From Calamus simplicifolius (taxonomy: Eukaryota > Streptophyta > Magnoliopsida > Arecales > Arecaceae), in NCBI GenBank assembly GCA_900491605.1, contig UESW01004771.1, forward strand, positions 1-64,000: a DNA stretch of 64,000 bases, given 5' to 3'. Position numbers and translations under genes: made by a program. The notes under the pieces were generated by a model that worked only from the letters and a program-made list of their open reading frames with translations, ran no database searches and was not told where the DNA came from. Positions 32,969 to 44,336 of the stretch are shown piece after piece; position 1 is the first letter of the stretch; every line of letters begins with the position of its first letter.

Positions 32969-34408
32969 TGTTGGGAGAAACAATTCTCGAGGCATGCATA
33001 TTTTAAAATTTTGATAACAATTATCATTGCGGAATTTTAAAGATTACATACTAATCTATCTAACATGCATCAAGATCATATCTTTGCCTTGTATATAGGA
33101 TCGATTGATCCAAAATATGCATATAAATAAAAAATATCAAGATCATATCTTGATCTTCAAGATGACTAGTCATACTACTTATCTTGAAGCCTGCCTTAAG
33201 ATCTAGGGATCAAATCGCTTACCTTAAGAACAGTAGGTAAATCCTTATTTCTCTGCAGCCGTTCAATCGTCCGACCTCTAGTATCATCCATGCGAAGCCC
33301 CGAATGATCGGATTTTCGGGAGTTCTAGCTCGCGGAAAAATAGCTTTGCTAATCTTGAATCCTTCCATTTGAATTTTCCTCTAAGATCCACCACGCTTCC
33401 GCTAACACCAGAATAATTAGGATTTTTTATTCTAACCTTTTTAAAATTACAATCCACGACATATCGTGTATTATTGTTCTGTGTATTCTGGTGAGGGAAT
33501 GCCCTCTATTTATAGTCTCAATTTAGCCTTAACATTGAATTCTGACATTAAGAATTCTATCGTTTGGTAAAAGCGAAGAGACGCCGAAGGCACGGTGCTT
33601 GATTTAATTCCGACGTTTGGTGAAAACCAAAGAGACGTGGCTAAATCCGACGTTCGGTAAAAACCAAAGAGTCGTGGCTAAATCCGACGTTCGGTAAAAA
33701 TTAATGTTAGGCATTAAATTCTACATGAGAATTAATCTCTCATGAGATGAGATTTTAGCCATCTCATCATATGAGATCCTTATGCGAGAGGTTTGGGTTC
33801 AGGTGATGGTTTAATCTGATCTGAATTTATTTGACTGAACCCACATAGATCATGGTCTAAGCCCAAATCAAATTTGGCTAGTCCTGAATTTATTTAAATC
33901 CAAATCTAATCTAATTTCAAATCAATATTTGAAATTGACTAGTCCTTCTAATGGACTTAAACCAAATTGAATCTTATTCACTTGTACTTAACCCAATTGA
34001 GATAATTAAATCAATCAAATTGATTAATTAAATCATATACGATTCTCAATCGTTGATCAGCAAACAGATTATCCTAGGAAACTTCTATGCGTGTGACTCT
34101 CTAGGTTTGAACCTAAGCCGGTAGCATAGAAACAACTTTCTATACTAATCGATGTGCCCATATAGCAATGGAACCCGACGTCCGGATAGGTTAAAGAGTT
34201 GCCGAGCAAACTCCAATAATCCTAAGAAACAGTTACCGTATAATTCATCCTCTTGACCACAAATGCTAAGGATGGCTTAAGAGCCTGTCAACTCTAAATA
34301 GCAAATCCATAAAGTGATTTCAACTTTAGTAATCATGTGACTTTCACATGAAGTGCCTTGGACAAGGTCTTGATAAATTGAAACACAAGCATTTCTCCTT
34401 TTAACGGG
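32969..34408 (-). repeat. LTR-A of the Copia array, part before the Tekay insertion
   Basis: It starts tgttgggagaaacaattctcgaggcatgcat and aligns with LTR-B (47444) and LTR-C (55274), but is visibly more diverged than they are from each other. At about 33590-33700 it carries a different short repeat (cgttcggtaaaaaccaaagag, about 37 bp spacing) where the others have a 62 bp minisatellite. It continues at 41229. Confidence 0.88.
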
Positions 34409-34633
34409 TGAAAACCCCTGGTAATTTAATAGTGGGGATGTTAACTCTTAGTATTAATTGGGGTGGCACCTGGTGTTATTATGACATTAAGTTCCCTATA
34501 TGCCGCTTGGATTCTCGAGTCGCGTCTGATGGGTTTTCGAGTCCTTGGGCTGCGTTGCGTAGGGAATTATTTATATGATGGAGGGGAGACTCCCTCCATC
34601 ATTCGAGCGTCCACTTCCATCAGGTAATCCCCT

Positions 34634-34806
34634 GCCTCTCAGAGAGAGAGAGAGAGAAAGCGTGAGAGAGCATGAAACAGAGAGAGCATGAGAGAGAGAA
34701 AGAGAACCAGAGAGAGAGAGAGAGCCTGAGAGAGAGAGAAAGAGAGCCTGAGAGAGAGAGAAAGAGAACCAGAGAAAGAGAGACAGAGAGATCGTGAGAG
34801 AGAGAA
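34634..34806. repeat. GA microsatellite in the Tekay-like 5' LTR
   Basis: Interrupted (GA)n/(GAGAGA) run with gcctgag and accag interruptions. The counterpart is at 38408-38587 in the other LTR. Confidence 0.9.
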
Positions 34807-36038
34807 GAAAAGAGATCCCGGCCGATCCCCTTGGTTCAGGCCCAGCGGCGTGCTCGCCGCTGCGCCGGGCCTGATACTTGACCGGCGACCCGCCGGCACT
34901 GGGGGAGGCATCCGGCGGGGTGGTAGTGGAGAGAGAGAGGAGAGGGAGGGCCAATTTGCCCTCCTCTCGCGCGGTGGCGTTTGGCTTCCGCCGGTTGGTT
35001 TGGGCCCGGCGGCGTGCTCGCCGCCTCGCCGGGCCCGAGCGTTGGCATGTCGCCTCCACCAGCACCGGGCGTGCGTCCGGTGGAGGTCTGGCCGGCCAAG
35101 GTGGCCGACCGAGCCGCCGGCACAACTCCGTGCCGCGCGGGTGAGTTGTGGACGCTGCGAGAAATTGAGGGAGAGGGAAGGGGTTTGGCGGCCGGCCGTG
35201 GCGGCGGTCGGCTCTGGCCCGGCCACCGGTGGCCGGGCCGCCCTCAATTTGGCCAGCGGCGGCCCCGACCGCCGGCCATGTCCCCGTCCCCTGTTCGGTG
35301 AAACAGGGGATCGGGAGGGATAACTGATTGAACCGGACCGGCTGGGCTGGCCGGTTCAGGCCTTTTGGGTCGTGCAGTGAGCGGATTTTGGGCTGAATTT
35401 TGGGCCCCGTAACGGGTCGGGATTAGAAAAATAATTATATGGCTAGAATCTGGATGAATTCTAGTTTCACGGGGTATTTTTACTTCCCCATTTGGGTTTG
35501 TATAGTGGAAGATATTCGAGCCCAAAGTAGGGCCCGTGAACTAGTTGGGTAGAAATTCTAAGGGTCATTTTACTATTCGTTGCTAATAAATTAATTGTGT
35601 AAATGACCCTGTAGGTGCTCAGACATTTGACTAGCTGATTTACACCTATTGGATTGCGTGCAGAGGTAAGTAAGCTAGTTATCAATATTTAATAATTGAT
35701 TTAATAATTGATTCATGAATGTTTAAATTGAGAATTGTGATGTGAAGAATTGTCATTGGCTAAATTGTAAGTAGATGTATGTTATGAATACATGGCTGTT
35801 TATGTGCTATGATTTCACATGTGGATGCTATGCATGAGAGATACAGTTATTATAACATTGATGTGATATATTACATGCAATTGTTCAGTAGGTATAATCC
35901 ACTTTTATGCAATATTGAGTTGTTATTGACATGATGAGTGCATGTGATGTGAGGTACTGTTATGTGTCGCCACGGTCCTCCTTTATCCTGTCATACCACA
36001 CACACGTCCAGAGGACGTGTTCGGGTAGATTTTGACAT

Positions 36039-36430
36039 AGCGTGACCCTGGTATTTCGACCCTTTCAGTAGGGGGAATGCTTTAAGGGAATGCTTGTTGG
36101 TACACTATTGGCGTGACCCTGGTATTTCGACCCTTTCAGTAGGGGGGGATGCTTTAAGGGAATGCTTGTTGGTACACTATTCTGGTGGATTTTGACATAG
36201 CGTGACCCTGGTATTTCGACCCTTTCAGTAGGGGGGATGCTTTAAGGGAATGCTTGTTGGTACACTATTGGTGTGACCCTGGTATTTCGACCCTTTCAGT
36301 AGGGGGGGATGCTTTAAGGGAATGCTTGTTGGTACACTATTCTGGTGGATTTTGACATAGCGTGACCCTGGTATTTCGACCCTTTCAGTAGGGGGGATGC
36401 TTTAAGGGAATGCTTGCTGGTACACTATTG
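36039..36430 (+). repeat. Tandem repeat array in the Tekay-like 5' LTR
   Basis: Five units built on gcgtgaccctggtatttcg ... ggtacactatt start near 36039, 36111, 36199, 36274 and 36360. Alternate units carry an extra tctggtggattttgacata, giving a two-unit higher-order period of about 160 bp. Confidence 0.9.
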
Positions 36431-37334
36431 AGATATTGCAGGGCCGTGGGTCACATTTACAGTTACCATTGAGAGTATAAACAGTGGGTTTACTTATATA
36501 GTAAAATTGAGCGGTTATGGATGCAAATGATTGGTATTATATTCATAAGTGCCGCCGCGGTTCTCCTTTGCTATGGCCATACACATCTAGAGGATGTGCT
36601 CAGATGAGCATTGCAGGGCTGTGGGACACGCTTGATATAATACTTACATTGCATAATGGAGTGATTGTGAATGCAAAAAGAATGAATTATATTTATATGT
36701 GCCGCCGCGGCTCTCCTTTGTTATGGGGCATTGCAGGGCCGTGGGACACATATGATATAATATAACAATTGGAATGCTTTATATGCACTAATAATTTGCT
36801 ATGATATAATACAACAATGATGAGTGCAAATGATTTGAATTATATTTATATGTGCCACCATGGCTCTCCTTTGTTATGGAGCATTGCAGGGCCTTGGGAC
36901 ACATATGATATAATATAACAATGATGGGTTTACTTACATTGCATGTTTGAGTATTTGTGAAATGTTTATGCATGCAGATCATTTATATGCTTATTGATTG
37001 CTATGCTATGATTTGACTGTATAATGTGGTTTACTTACTGAGTGTAATCTCATAAAAGTATTATAATGTTTTTGCTACAGGACCATGAGATTTGAGAATA
37101 ACATGTTGGAGTGATGGACCTCAATTCAAATAAAATATAGATTTTTGTTTTATTGCTATACCAGTGTATTTTGATGCCCAGACTATGTTATTGTGGTGTG
37201 TAAGGAACCATAGGTTCGTTGGAGCTTCTATTTAAAATAAAGTGGATTCATATGTTGATGTAACCCCAGTAATGCTTATGTGTAGGGCTTGTAGCCCAAA
37301 TCTTTAGCTATGGATTGTATTAAAGACATGGACT

Positions 37335-38177
37335 CTATGATATTTATGATGATTGTGTTGTGAGAAGTTAAGGTATTAAAAAAAAAAAAAAGGGTACATG
37401 AAAGAAATACTTCTTAATGAATTCAATTTTATTTGGTAGAAATGTTAAATTAATTTTGAAAGTTGGATATGTCATTTGGGTGCTTGGAAATGAAATAAAA
37501 GTTTGCTAGTGAGTATCTTTAATGGTATAAAATTTGTGGACATTTAATTTTGAGGATGGAATTTTAGTGAGATAAAGATGTTAATATTTGTTTTTGGTTT
37601 AATGGTAAACTGCGTAAATTGAGTCTGAACCCATTTGTCTCACTCTTCTATTTTGATGATGTTTTCATAAGGCTTAGTGGAATAAGCTGAGTTTCTGTCC
37701 AGCTTCCACCCTCAAATAGATGGACAATCTGCATGAACCAATTAGATTTTCATGATATACTGCAAGCCTGTGTGATGGAGTTAGAAAATACTTGGTATAG
37801 TTTCTTACCCTTAATGCAATTGCTTGTTTTAATGATAACCAAGCCAACATTCAAATGGATTCATTTAAGTTGTCTATGATATAAGGTATAGATCCCCTTT
37901 TATTAAAATAAAATGAGAGAGAAAATTTTGATTACTGAGCTGGTTAACAACTATGAAAAGTATCATTAATTAAAGCAGCTTCATGTAGCTCAGAGTTAAG
38001 AGAAAAGTTATGTTGATGTCAAAAAGAAAGATTTGAAATTTCAGGTTGAAGATCATTTGGAAGTTTTACCGATCAATGATGTAACGATGACTGTGACTTT
38101 TGATAGAAAATCTGGATTTGTATTCTACTGGATGTATAGCAAATTTCGAGGCCGAAATTTTTATAAGGAGGGGAGAA
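37335..38177 (+). pseudogene. Tekay-like internal remnant with integrase fragments
   Basis: Plus-strand translation near 37702-37730 gives SFHPQIDGQS, the Gypsy integrase motif before the catalytic Glu, followed by stops. Near 38000-38060 are YVDVKKKDLKFQ and VEDHLEVLP, matching the integrase C-terminal region of chromoviruses. Both are frame-broken. A polypurine tract (aaggaggggaga, about 38165-38176) abuts the 3' LTR. The rest of the 843 bp shows nothing recognisable. Confidence 0.8.
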
Positions 38178-38407
38178 TGTAAACCCCCGGTAATTTAATA
38201 GTGGGGACGTTAACTCTCAGTATTAATTGGGGTGGCACCTGGTTTATTATGACATTTAAGTTCCCTGTATGCCGCTTGGATTCTCGAGTCGCGTCTGATG
38301 GGTTTTCGAGTCCTTGGGCTGCGTTGCATAGGGAATTATTTATATGATGGAGGGGAGACTCCCTCCATCATTCGGGCGTCCACTTCTATCAGGTAATCCC
38401 CTACCTC

Positions 38408-38475
38408 TCAGAGAGAGAGAGAGAGAGAGAGAGAGCGGGAGAGAGAGAGAGAGCGTGAGAGAGAGAAAGAGAACC

Positions 38476-38509
<34 letters not shown>

Positions 38510-38587
38510 CCAGAGAGAGAGAGAGCCTGAGAGAGAGAGAAAGAGAACCAGAGAGAGAGAGACAGAGAGATCGCGAGAGAGAGAGAA
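38408..38587. repeat. GA microsatellite in the Tekay-like 3' LTR
   Basis: (GA)n run with the same interruptions as 34634-34806 but with different repeat counts. Confidence 0.9.
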
Positions 38588-39817
38588 AAGAGATCCCGGC
38601 CGATCCCCTTGGTTCAGGCGCGGCGGCGTGCGCACGCCGCCGCGCCGGGCCTGATACTTGACCGGCGACCCACCGGCGCCGGGGGAGGCGTCCGGCGGGG
38701 TGGTAGTGGAGAGAGAGAGGAGAGGGAGGGCCAATTGGCCCTCCTCTCGCACAGTGGTGTTCGGCTTCCGCCGGTTGGTTCGGGCCCGGTGGCGTGCTCG
38801 TCGCCTCGCCAGGCCCGAGCGTTGGCATGTCGCCTCCACCAGCGCCGGGCATGCGTCCGGTGGAGGTCTGCCGGCCAAGGTGGCTGGCCGAGCCGCCGGC
38901 ACAACTCCGTGCCGCGCGGGTGAGTTGTGGACGCTGCGAGAAATTGAGGGAGAGGGAAGGGGTTTGGCGGCCGGCCGCGGCGGCGGCCGGCTCTGGCCCA
39001 GCCACCGGCGGCCGGGCCGCCCTCAATTTGGCCGGCGGTGGCCCCGGCCGCCGGCCATGTCCCCATCCCCTGTTCGGTGAAACAGGGGATCGGGAGGGAT
39101 AACTGATTGAACCGGACCGGCTGGGCCGGCCGGTTCAGGCCTTTTGGGTCGTGCAGTGAGCGGATTTCGGGCTGGATTTTGGGCCCCGTAACGGGTCGGG
39201 ATTAGAAATTAATTATATGGCTAGAATCTGGGTGAATTCTAGTTTCACGGGGTATTTTTACTTCCCCATTTGGGTTTGTATAGTGGGAGATATTCGAGCC
39301 CAAAGTAGGGCCCGTGAACTAGTTGGGTAGAAATTCTAAGGGTCATTTTACTATTCGTTGCTAATAAATTAATTGTGTAAATGACCCTGTAGGTGCTCAG
39401 ACATTTGACTAGCTGATTTACACCTGTTGGATTGCGTGCAGAGGTAAGTAAGCCAGTTATCAGTATTTAATAATTGATTTAATAATTGATTCATGAATGT
39501 TTAAATTGAGAATTGTGATGTGAAGAATTGTCATTGGCTAAATTGTAAGTAGATGTATGTTATGAATACATGGCTGTTTATGTGCTATGATTTCACATGT
39601 GGATGCTATGCATGAGAGATACAGTTATTATAACATTGATGTGATATATTACATGCAATTGTTCAATAGGTATAATCCACTGTTTATGCAATATTGAGTT
39701 GTTGTGATATGATGAGTGCATGTGATGTGAGGTACTGTTATGTGTCGTCGCGGTCCTCCTTTATCCTGTCATACCACACACACGTCCAGAGGACGTGTTC
39801 GGGTAGATTTTGACATA

Positions 39818-40205
39818 GCGTGACCCTGGTATTTCGACCCTTTCAGTAGGGGGGATGCTTTAAGGGAATGCTTGTTGGTACACTATTGGCGTGACCCTGG
39901 TATTTCGACCTTTCAGTAGGGGGGATGCTTTAAGGGAATGCTTGTTGGTACACTATTCTGGTGGATTTTGATATAGCGTGACCCTGGTATTTCGACCCTT
40001 TCAGTAGGGGGGATGCTTTAAGGGAATGCTTGTTGGTACACTATTGGCGTGACCCTGGTATTTTGACCCTTTCAGTAGGGGGGGATGCTTTAAGGGAATG
40101 CTTGTTGGTACACTATTCTGGTGGATTTTGACATAGCGTGACCCTGGTATTTCGACCCTTTCAGTAGGGGGGATGCTTTAAGGGAATGCTTGCTGGTACA
40201 CTATT
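39818..40205 (+). repeat. Tandem repeat array in the Tekay-like 3' LTR
   Basis: Five units of the same gcgtgaccctgg repeat as at 36039-36430, in the same alternating order. One C is lost in the second unit (tatttcgacctttcag). Confidence 0.9.
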
Positions 40206-41228
40206 GAAATATTGCAGGGCCGTGGGTCACATTTACAGTTACCATTGAGAGTATAAACAGTGGGTTTACTTATATAGTAAAATTGAGCGGTTATGGATGC
40301 AAATGATTGGTATTATATTCATAAGTGCCGCCGCGGTTCTCCTTTGCTGTGGCCATACACATCTAGAGGATGTGCTCAGATGAGGCATTGCAGGGCTGTG
40401 GGACACGCTTGATATAATACTTACATTGCATAATGGAGTGATTGTGAATGCAAAAAGAATGAATTATATTTATATGTGCCGCCGCGGCTCTCCTTTGTTA
40501 TGGGGCATTGCAGGGCCGTGGGACACATATGATATATAATACAATTGGAATGCTTTATATGCATTGATAATTTGCTATGATATAATACAACAATGATGAG
40601 TGCAAATGATTTGAATATATTTATATGTGCCACCATGGCTCTCCTTTGTTATGGGGCATTGCAGGGCCTTGGGACACATATGATATAATATAACAATGAT
40701 GGGTTTACTTACATTGCATGTTTGAGTATTTGTGAAATGTTTATGCATGCAGATCATTTATATGCTTATTGATTGCTATGCTATGATTTGACTGTATAAC
40801 GTGGTTTACTTACTGAGTGTAATCTTATAAAAGTATTATAATGTTTTTGCTACAGGACCATGAGATTTGAGAATAACATGTTGGAGTGATGGACCTCATT
40901 CAAATAAAATATAGATTTTTGTTTTATTGCTATACCAATGTATTTTGATGCCCAGACTATGTTATTGTGGTGTGTAAGGAACCATAGGTTCGTTGGAGCT
41001 TCTATTTAAAATAAAGTGTATTCATATGTTGATGTAACCCCAGTAATGCTTATGTGTAGGGCTTGTAGCCCAAATCTTTAGTTATGGATTGTATTAAAGA
41101 CATGGACTTGAATGATATATAGGTTGTTGCTTTTCTTGAACTCAGTGTCATGTTTCGGGACGCCTTGCGTGCCCGGCACGCGGCGGGTTGTCACCCTAGC
41201 TCAAAATTTTTGGGTCTGGGGCGTGACA

Positions 41229-41797
41229 ATGGGATAGGTCAAATTCCATCTTGATCCACAACTGACTACCACAAGTACTTGACTGCAACCAGTAACCTTT
41301 CGTAGCTGGATTAGAAATCCAGGTGGTCCGGCACCTAAGTACAATGAGTTGCTTGTAAGCCACTGGTTGTGATCTTCAGGTCTGAAGGATACATTATACC
41401 TATCTTCTCGGATTAACTCTTGACAGTAGAGTATCCGGAAATGAGTCACGTTCGGTGAAATGTACTCTTACACTTCCACCTGTATGTCATACTAGTGTCT
41501 CTACACTCCTTGGTTAAGAGGACAACCAACAAATATAATATACAACGTCCTATAATTGATAGTACTATGGCCCTGTCATAGTATATTATTTGGTCGCGAA
41601 CTCTTTTAAGGACCTTCAAAGATAAATCCTCTTTATCGTGAAGAAAGATCCTGAGGGCTTCATTACAATCAGGAGTATTAAGAAGATGTTCTTGTAATGA
41701 ATAAACTGCCAAATAACTTTTATTAATATATCAATTTATATACAATTTACATTAGCACAATCATCAAATGATTGGCTTTAGGATACAATTCCCCACA
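41229..41797 (-). repeat. LTR-A of the Copia array, part after the Tekay insertion
   Basis: It continues LTR-A from ggataggtcaaattccatc to gatacaattccccaca. It is very close to the same part of LTR-B (49085-49652). The polypurine tract of Copia-3 (aagtgggagtt on the minus strand) follows at 41798-41809. Confidence 0.9.
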
Positions 41798-41829
41798 AAC
41801 TCCCACTTAGCCTAAAGCCACTCATTACA

Positions 41830-42300
41830 GTATCTAATACCCATCTTCAACTTATAGTTGTCAAACTCCTTGATGCTGAGTGCTTTAGTAAATGGGTCAC
41901 CTAGGTTTTCCTTTCCATCAATGTTCTGAAGATTTATGTCACCTCGGTCTACAATCTCTCGAATAAGATGAAACCGACGCAGTATTTGCTTGGTGCGTGA
42001 TGTGCTCGTGGTTCCTTTGCTTGAGCTATGGCACCAGTGCTGTCACTGTACAACAGGACTGGTCCATCTATGGAAGGTGTCACTTCAAGCTCGGAGATGA
42101 ACTTTCGCAGCCACACAGCTTCTTTCGCAGCATCTGATGCAGTGATGTACTCTGCCTCACACACCGAATCTGCCACTGTATGTTGCTTGGAACTTTTTCA
42201 GCAAACAGCTCCACCATTCAGGATAAACACAAAACCCGATACACTTTTGCTATCATCATGATCTGATTGGAAACTAGAATCAGTATATCCAACAAGTTTC
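41830..42300 (-). pseudogene. Copia-3 RNase H
   Basis: 41949-42176 and the end of the 42198-42794 frame contain VGYTDSSFQSDHDDSKSVSG (first Asp), VADSVCEAEYITASDAAKEA (Glu) and YSDSTGAIAQAKEPRAHH. A frameshift around 42180-42200 splits the domain, and another after HAP loses the HILRRFH-type end that is intact in Copia-4. Confidence 0.88.
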
Positions 42301-43428
42301 AAATTGGACTCTCCATAGACTAACCACTGGTCCTTAGTATTTCTCAAATACTTAAGGATTGTCTTAACAACTTGCCAGTGTTTTTCTCCTGGATCAGATT
42401 GGTATCTACTCACTACTCCTAGTGAGTATGCCACATCTAGTCTTGTACATGTCATGGTGTACATAATCGATCCCACTGCTGAAGCATATGGAATTCGACT
42501 CATACGTTCTCTTTCATTAGGAGTTGTCGGACAATCCTTCTTAGAAAGATGAATTCCATGGCCTATCGGAAGATAGCCTTTCTTGGAATTCTCCATGCTA
42601 AACCTTTTTAGCATGGTGTCAATGTACGTAGATTGGGATAAACCAAGCATCCTCTTAGATCTATCTCTATAGATCTTCATCCCTAGGATGTATGATGCTT
42701 CTCTCAGATCTTTCATGGAGAATTGTGATGATAACCATGTCTTTATTCCTTGTAATGCAGGGATATCATTCCCGATTAAGAGAATATCATTCACATATAA
42801 TACAAGAAATACAATAATGGAATCGTTAGCCCATTTATAAATGCAAGGTTCTTCTTTATTTTAATAAAGCCATAAGATTCGATCACTTTATCAAATCATA
42901 TGTTCCAACTCCTAGATGCTTGCTTAAGTCCATAAATAGACTTCTGTAGCCTGCACACTTTAGACTCGTCTTCAAAATATAAAACCTTCAGGCTGTATCA
43001 TATACACCTGTTCTTCTAAATCATCATTTAGAAAAGCGATTTTAACATCCACTGCCAAATCTCATAATCGAAGTGTGCTGCTATAGCTAGCATAATCCGA
43101 ATGGATTTCAGCATTGCCACAGGAGAAAACGTCTCATCATAGTCAATACCATAACGTTGACGATACCCCTTAGCAACCAGACGTGCTTTATAGGTCTCAA
43201 CCTTTCCGCCTGCGCCTCTTTTCTCTTGAAAACCCACTTACACCCTATGGGTTTTATCCCTTCGGGTAGGTCAACTAATGTCCATACATTATTGTCCTTC
43301 ATGGAATCAAGTTCGGATTTCATGGCATCAAGCCATCTATTAGAGTCAGTCCTTTGCATAGCATCCATATAGGTGATCGGATCCTCGTTGTTCTTATCGA
43401 GTTCAACAGGATCATCGTTCTGGACCAA
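42301..43428 (-). pseudogene. Copia-3 reverse transcriptase, catalytic box mutated
   Basis: 43108-43428 has VWTLVDLPEGIKPIGCKWVF; 43028-43237 has KARLVAKGYRQRYGIDYDE. 42840-43000 carries the fingers region in broken frames. At about 42780-42800 the minus strand reads LYVNDILLIGND, so the conserved YVDD is YVND (GAT to AAT, first catalytic Asp lost). 42301-42790 continues with LSSQFSMKDLREASYILGMK and RIPYASAVGSIMYTMTCTR. Dead by frameshifts and by the active-site change. Confidence 0.9.
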
Positions 43429-43470
43429 AAAACCTAAGTATATGTCCGGTTGATGTGGTACTCTACCAGA

Positions 43471-44336
43471 TCACCTTAATGGTGCATCTAAAATGGGTTT
43501 TGAGTTTGATCTAATCAACTCAGATTCTAAGGGTTCACTGGTTTGTGTTGTTCTTTCTACTTGATGAACTTCCTCAAGTTCAACATTAAAGCTATTTGTT
43601 CCTTCACTAAGGAACTCCTTTTCAAGAAAAACTGCTCTATTACTAATGAACAACTTTTGTTCTTCAGTATTGTAGAAGTAATATCCTTTGGTTTCTTTCG
43701 GATAGCCGATAAAAAAAATATTTATCAGATTTGGGTTCAAGTTTGTCTGATTTTGCACGTTTCACATAAGCTGGACACCCCCAGACTCTCAGATAGGTAA
43801 TAACCGGTTTATGTCCATACCACATCTCATGTGGAGTTTTAGAAACAGACTTACTTGGAACCTTATTAAGAATATGACAAGCTGATTCTAATGCGTATCC
43901 CCAAAATGATATTGGCAAGCTTGCAAAACCCATCATGGACGAACCATGTCTAACAGAGTTCGATTCCTTCTTTCCGACACACCGTTATGTTGCGGTGTTC
44001 CAGGAGGAGTCCATTGGGAGAGAATCTCATTCTCCTTAAATATGTCACAAATTCATTGGAAAGGTATTCGCCTCCTCGATCTGATCGAAGGATCTTAATA
44101 CATTTTCCTGTTTGTTTTTCTACTTCTTTATGATATAGTTTGAACATTTCAAACGATTCAGATTTATGTCGCATAAGATAGACATAACCGAACCTAGAAA
44201 GGTCGTCTGTAAAAGTAATGAAGTAGTAATATCCACCTTTGGCACAAGTGCTCATTGGTCCACATACATCAGTATGTACTAGACTTAATAGCTCTTTGGC
44301 TCTTTCACCTTTTCCAGTAAAAGATGACTTGGTCAT
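43471..44336 (-). pseudogene. Copia-3 integrase
   Basis: 43950-44336 has MTKSSFTGKGERAKELLSL, VHTDVCGPMS (first Asp) and KILRSDRGGEYLSNEF (second Asp). 43664-43936 has LESACHILNKVPSKSVSKTP. 43471-43758 is the C-terminal linker. The catalytic Glu region is in a shifted frame at about 43940-43975. Confidence 0.9.

Larger units (their letters stand above)
34409..37334 (+). repeat. Tekay-like 5' LTR, truncated at its 3' end
   Basis: It matches 38178 onward up to aaagacatggact and then diverges, so the last approximately 115 bp of the LTR, including the gcgtgaca end, is lost. Contents in order: GA microsatellite (34634-34806), GC-rich block (34810-35340), five copies of an approximately 72 bp repeat (36039-36430), and three copies of a tgccgccgcgg...gcagggccgtgggaca block (36541-36905). 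Open frames in the GC block are not genes. Confidence 0.9.
34409..41228 (+). mobile_element. Tekay/Del-like Ty3/Gypsy element with most of the internal region deleted
   Basis: It begins tgaaaacccc and ends ggggcgtgaca, with flanks acggg (34404-34408) and atggg (41229-41233), a 5 bp target duplication with one change. Removing it restores the LTR-A sequence as seen in LTR-B. Two long direct LTRs (34409-37334 and 38178-41228) surround only 843 bp. That remnant carries pieces of a chromovirus-type integrase, then a polypurine tract. The 3' end of the first LTR, primer site, gag, protease, RT and RNase H are all missing. LTR edges and the integrase fit the Tekay/Del lineage. Confidence 0.88.
38178..41228 (+). 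repeat. Tekay-like 3' LTR, full length
   Basis: 3051 bp from tgtaaaccccc to gcgtgaca. It has the same internal order as the 5' LTR: GA run at 38408-38587, GC-rich block at 38590-39110, five approximately 72 bp repeats at about 39818-40205, and CCGCCGCGG blocks at about 40326-40690. Close similarity to the 5' LTR suggests a recent insertion, apart from the internal deletion. Confidence 0.92.

Noticed and set aside
32528..32995. 155- and 132-codon frames on opposite strands in the GC block
   Set aside because: Opposite-strand overlap and GC composition explain them. No recognisable domain, and one runs into LTR-A.
34571..35325. Frames of 90-200 codons in the GC-rich part of the Tekay-like LTR (also 38340-39100)
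   Set aside because: They are compositionally driven, present on both strands, and broken differently in the two LTRs. The Ser/Leu-rich runs come from the GA microsatellite.
36039..36430. Regular repeats considered as a CRISPR array
   Set aside because: Units are about 72 bp and contiguous, with no unique spacers. This is an LTR tandem repeat in plant DNA.
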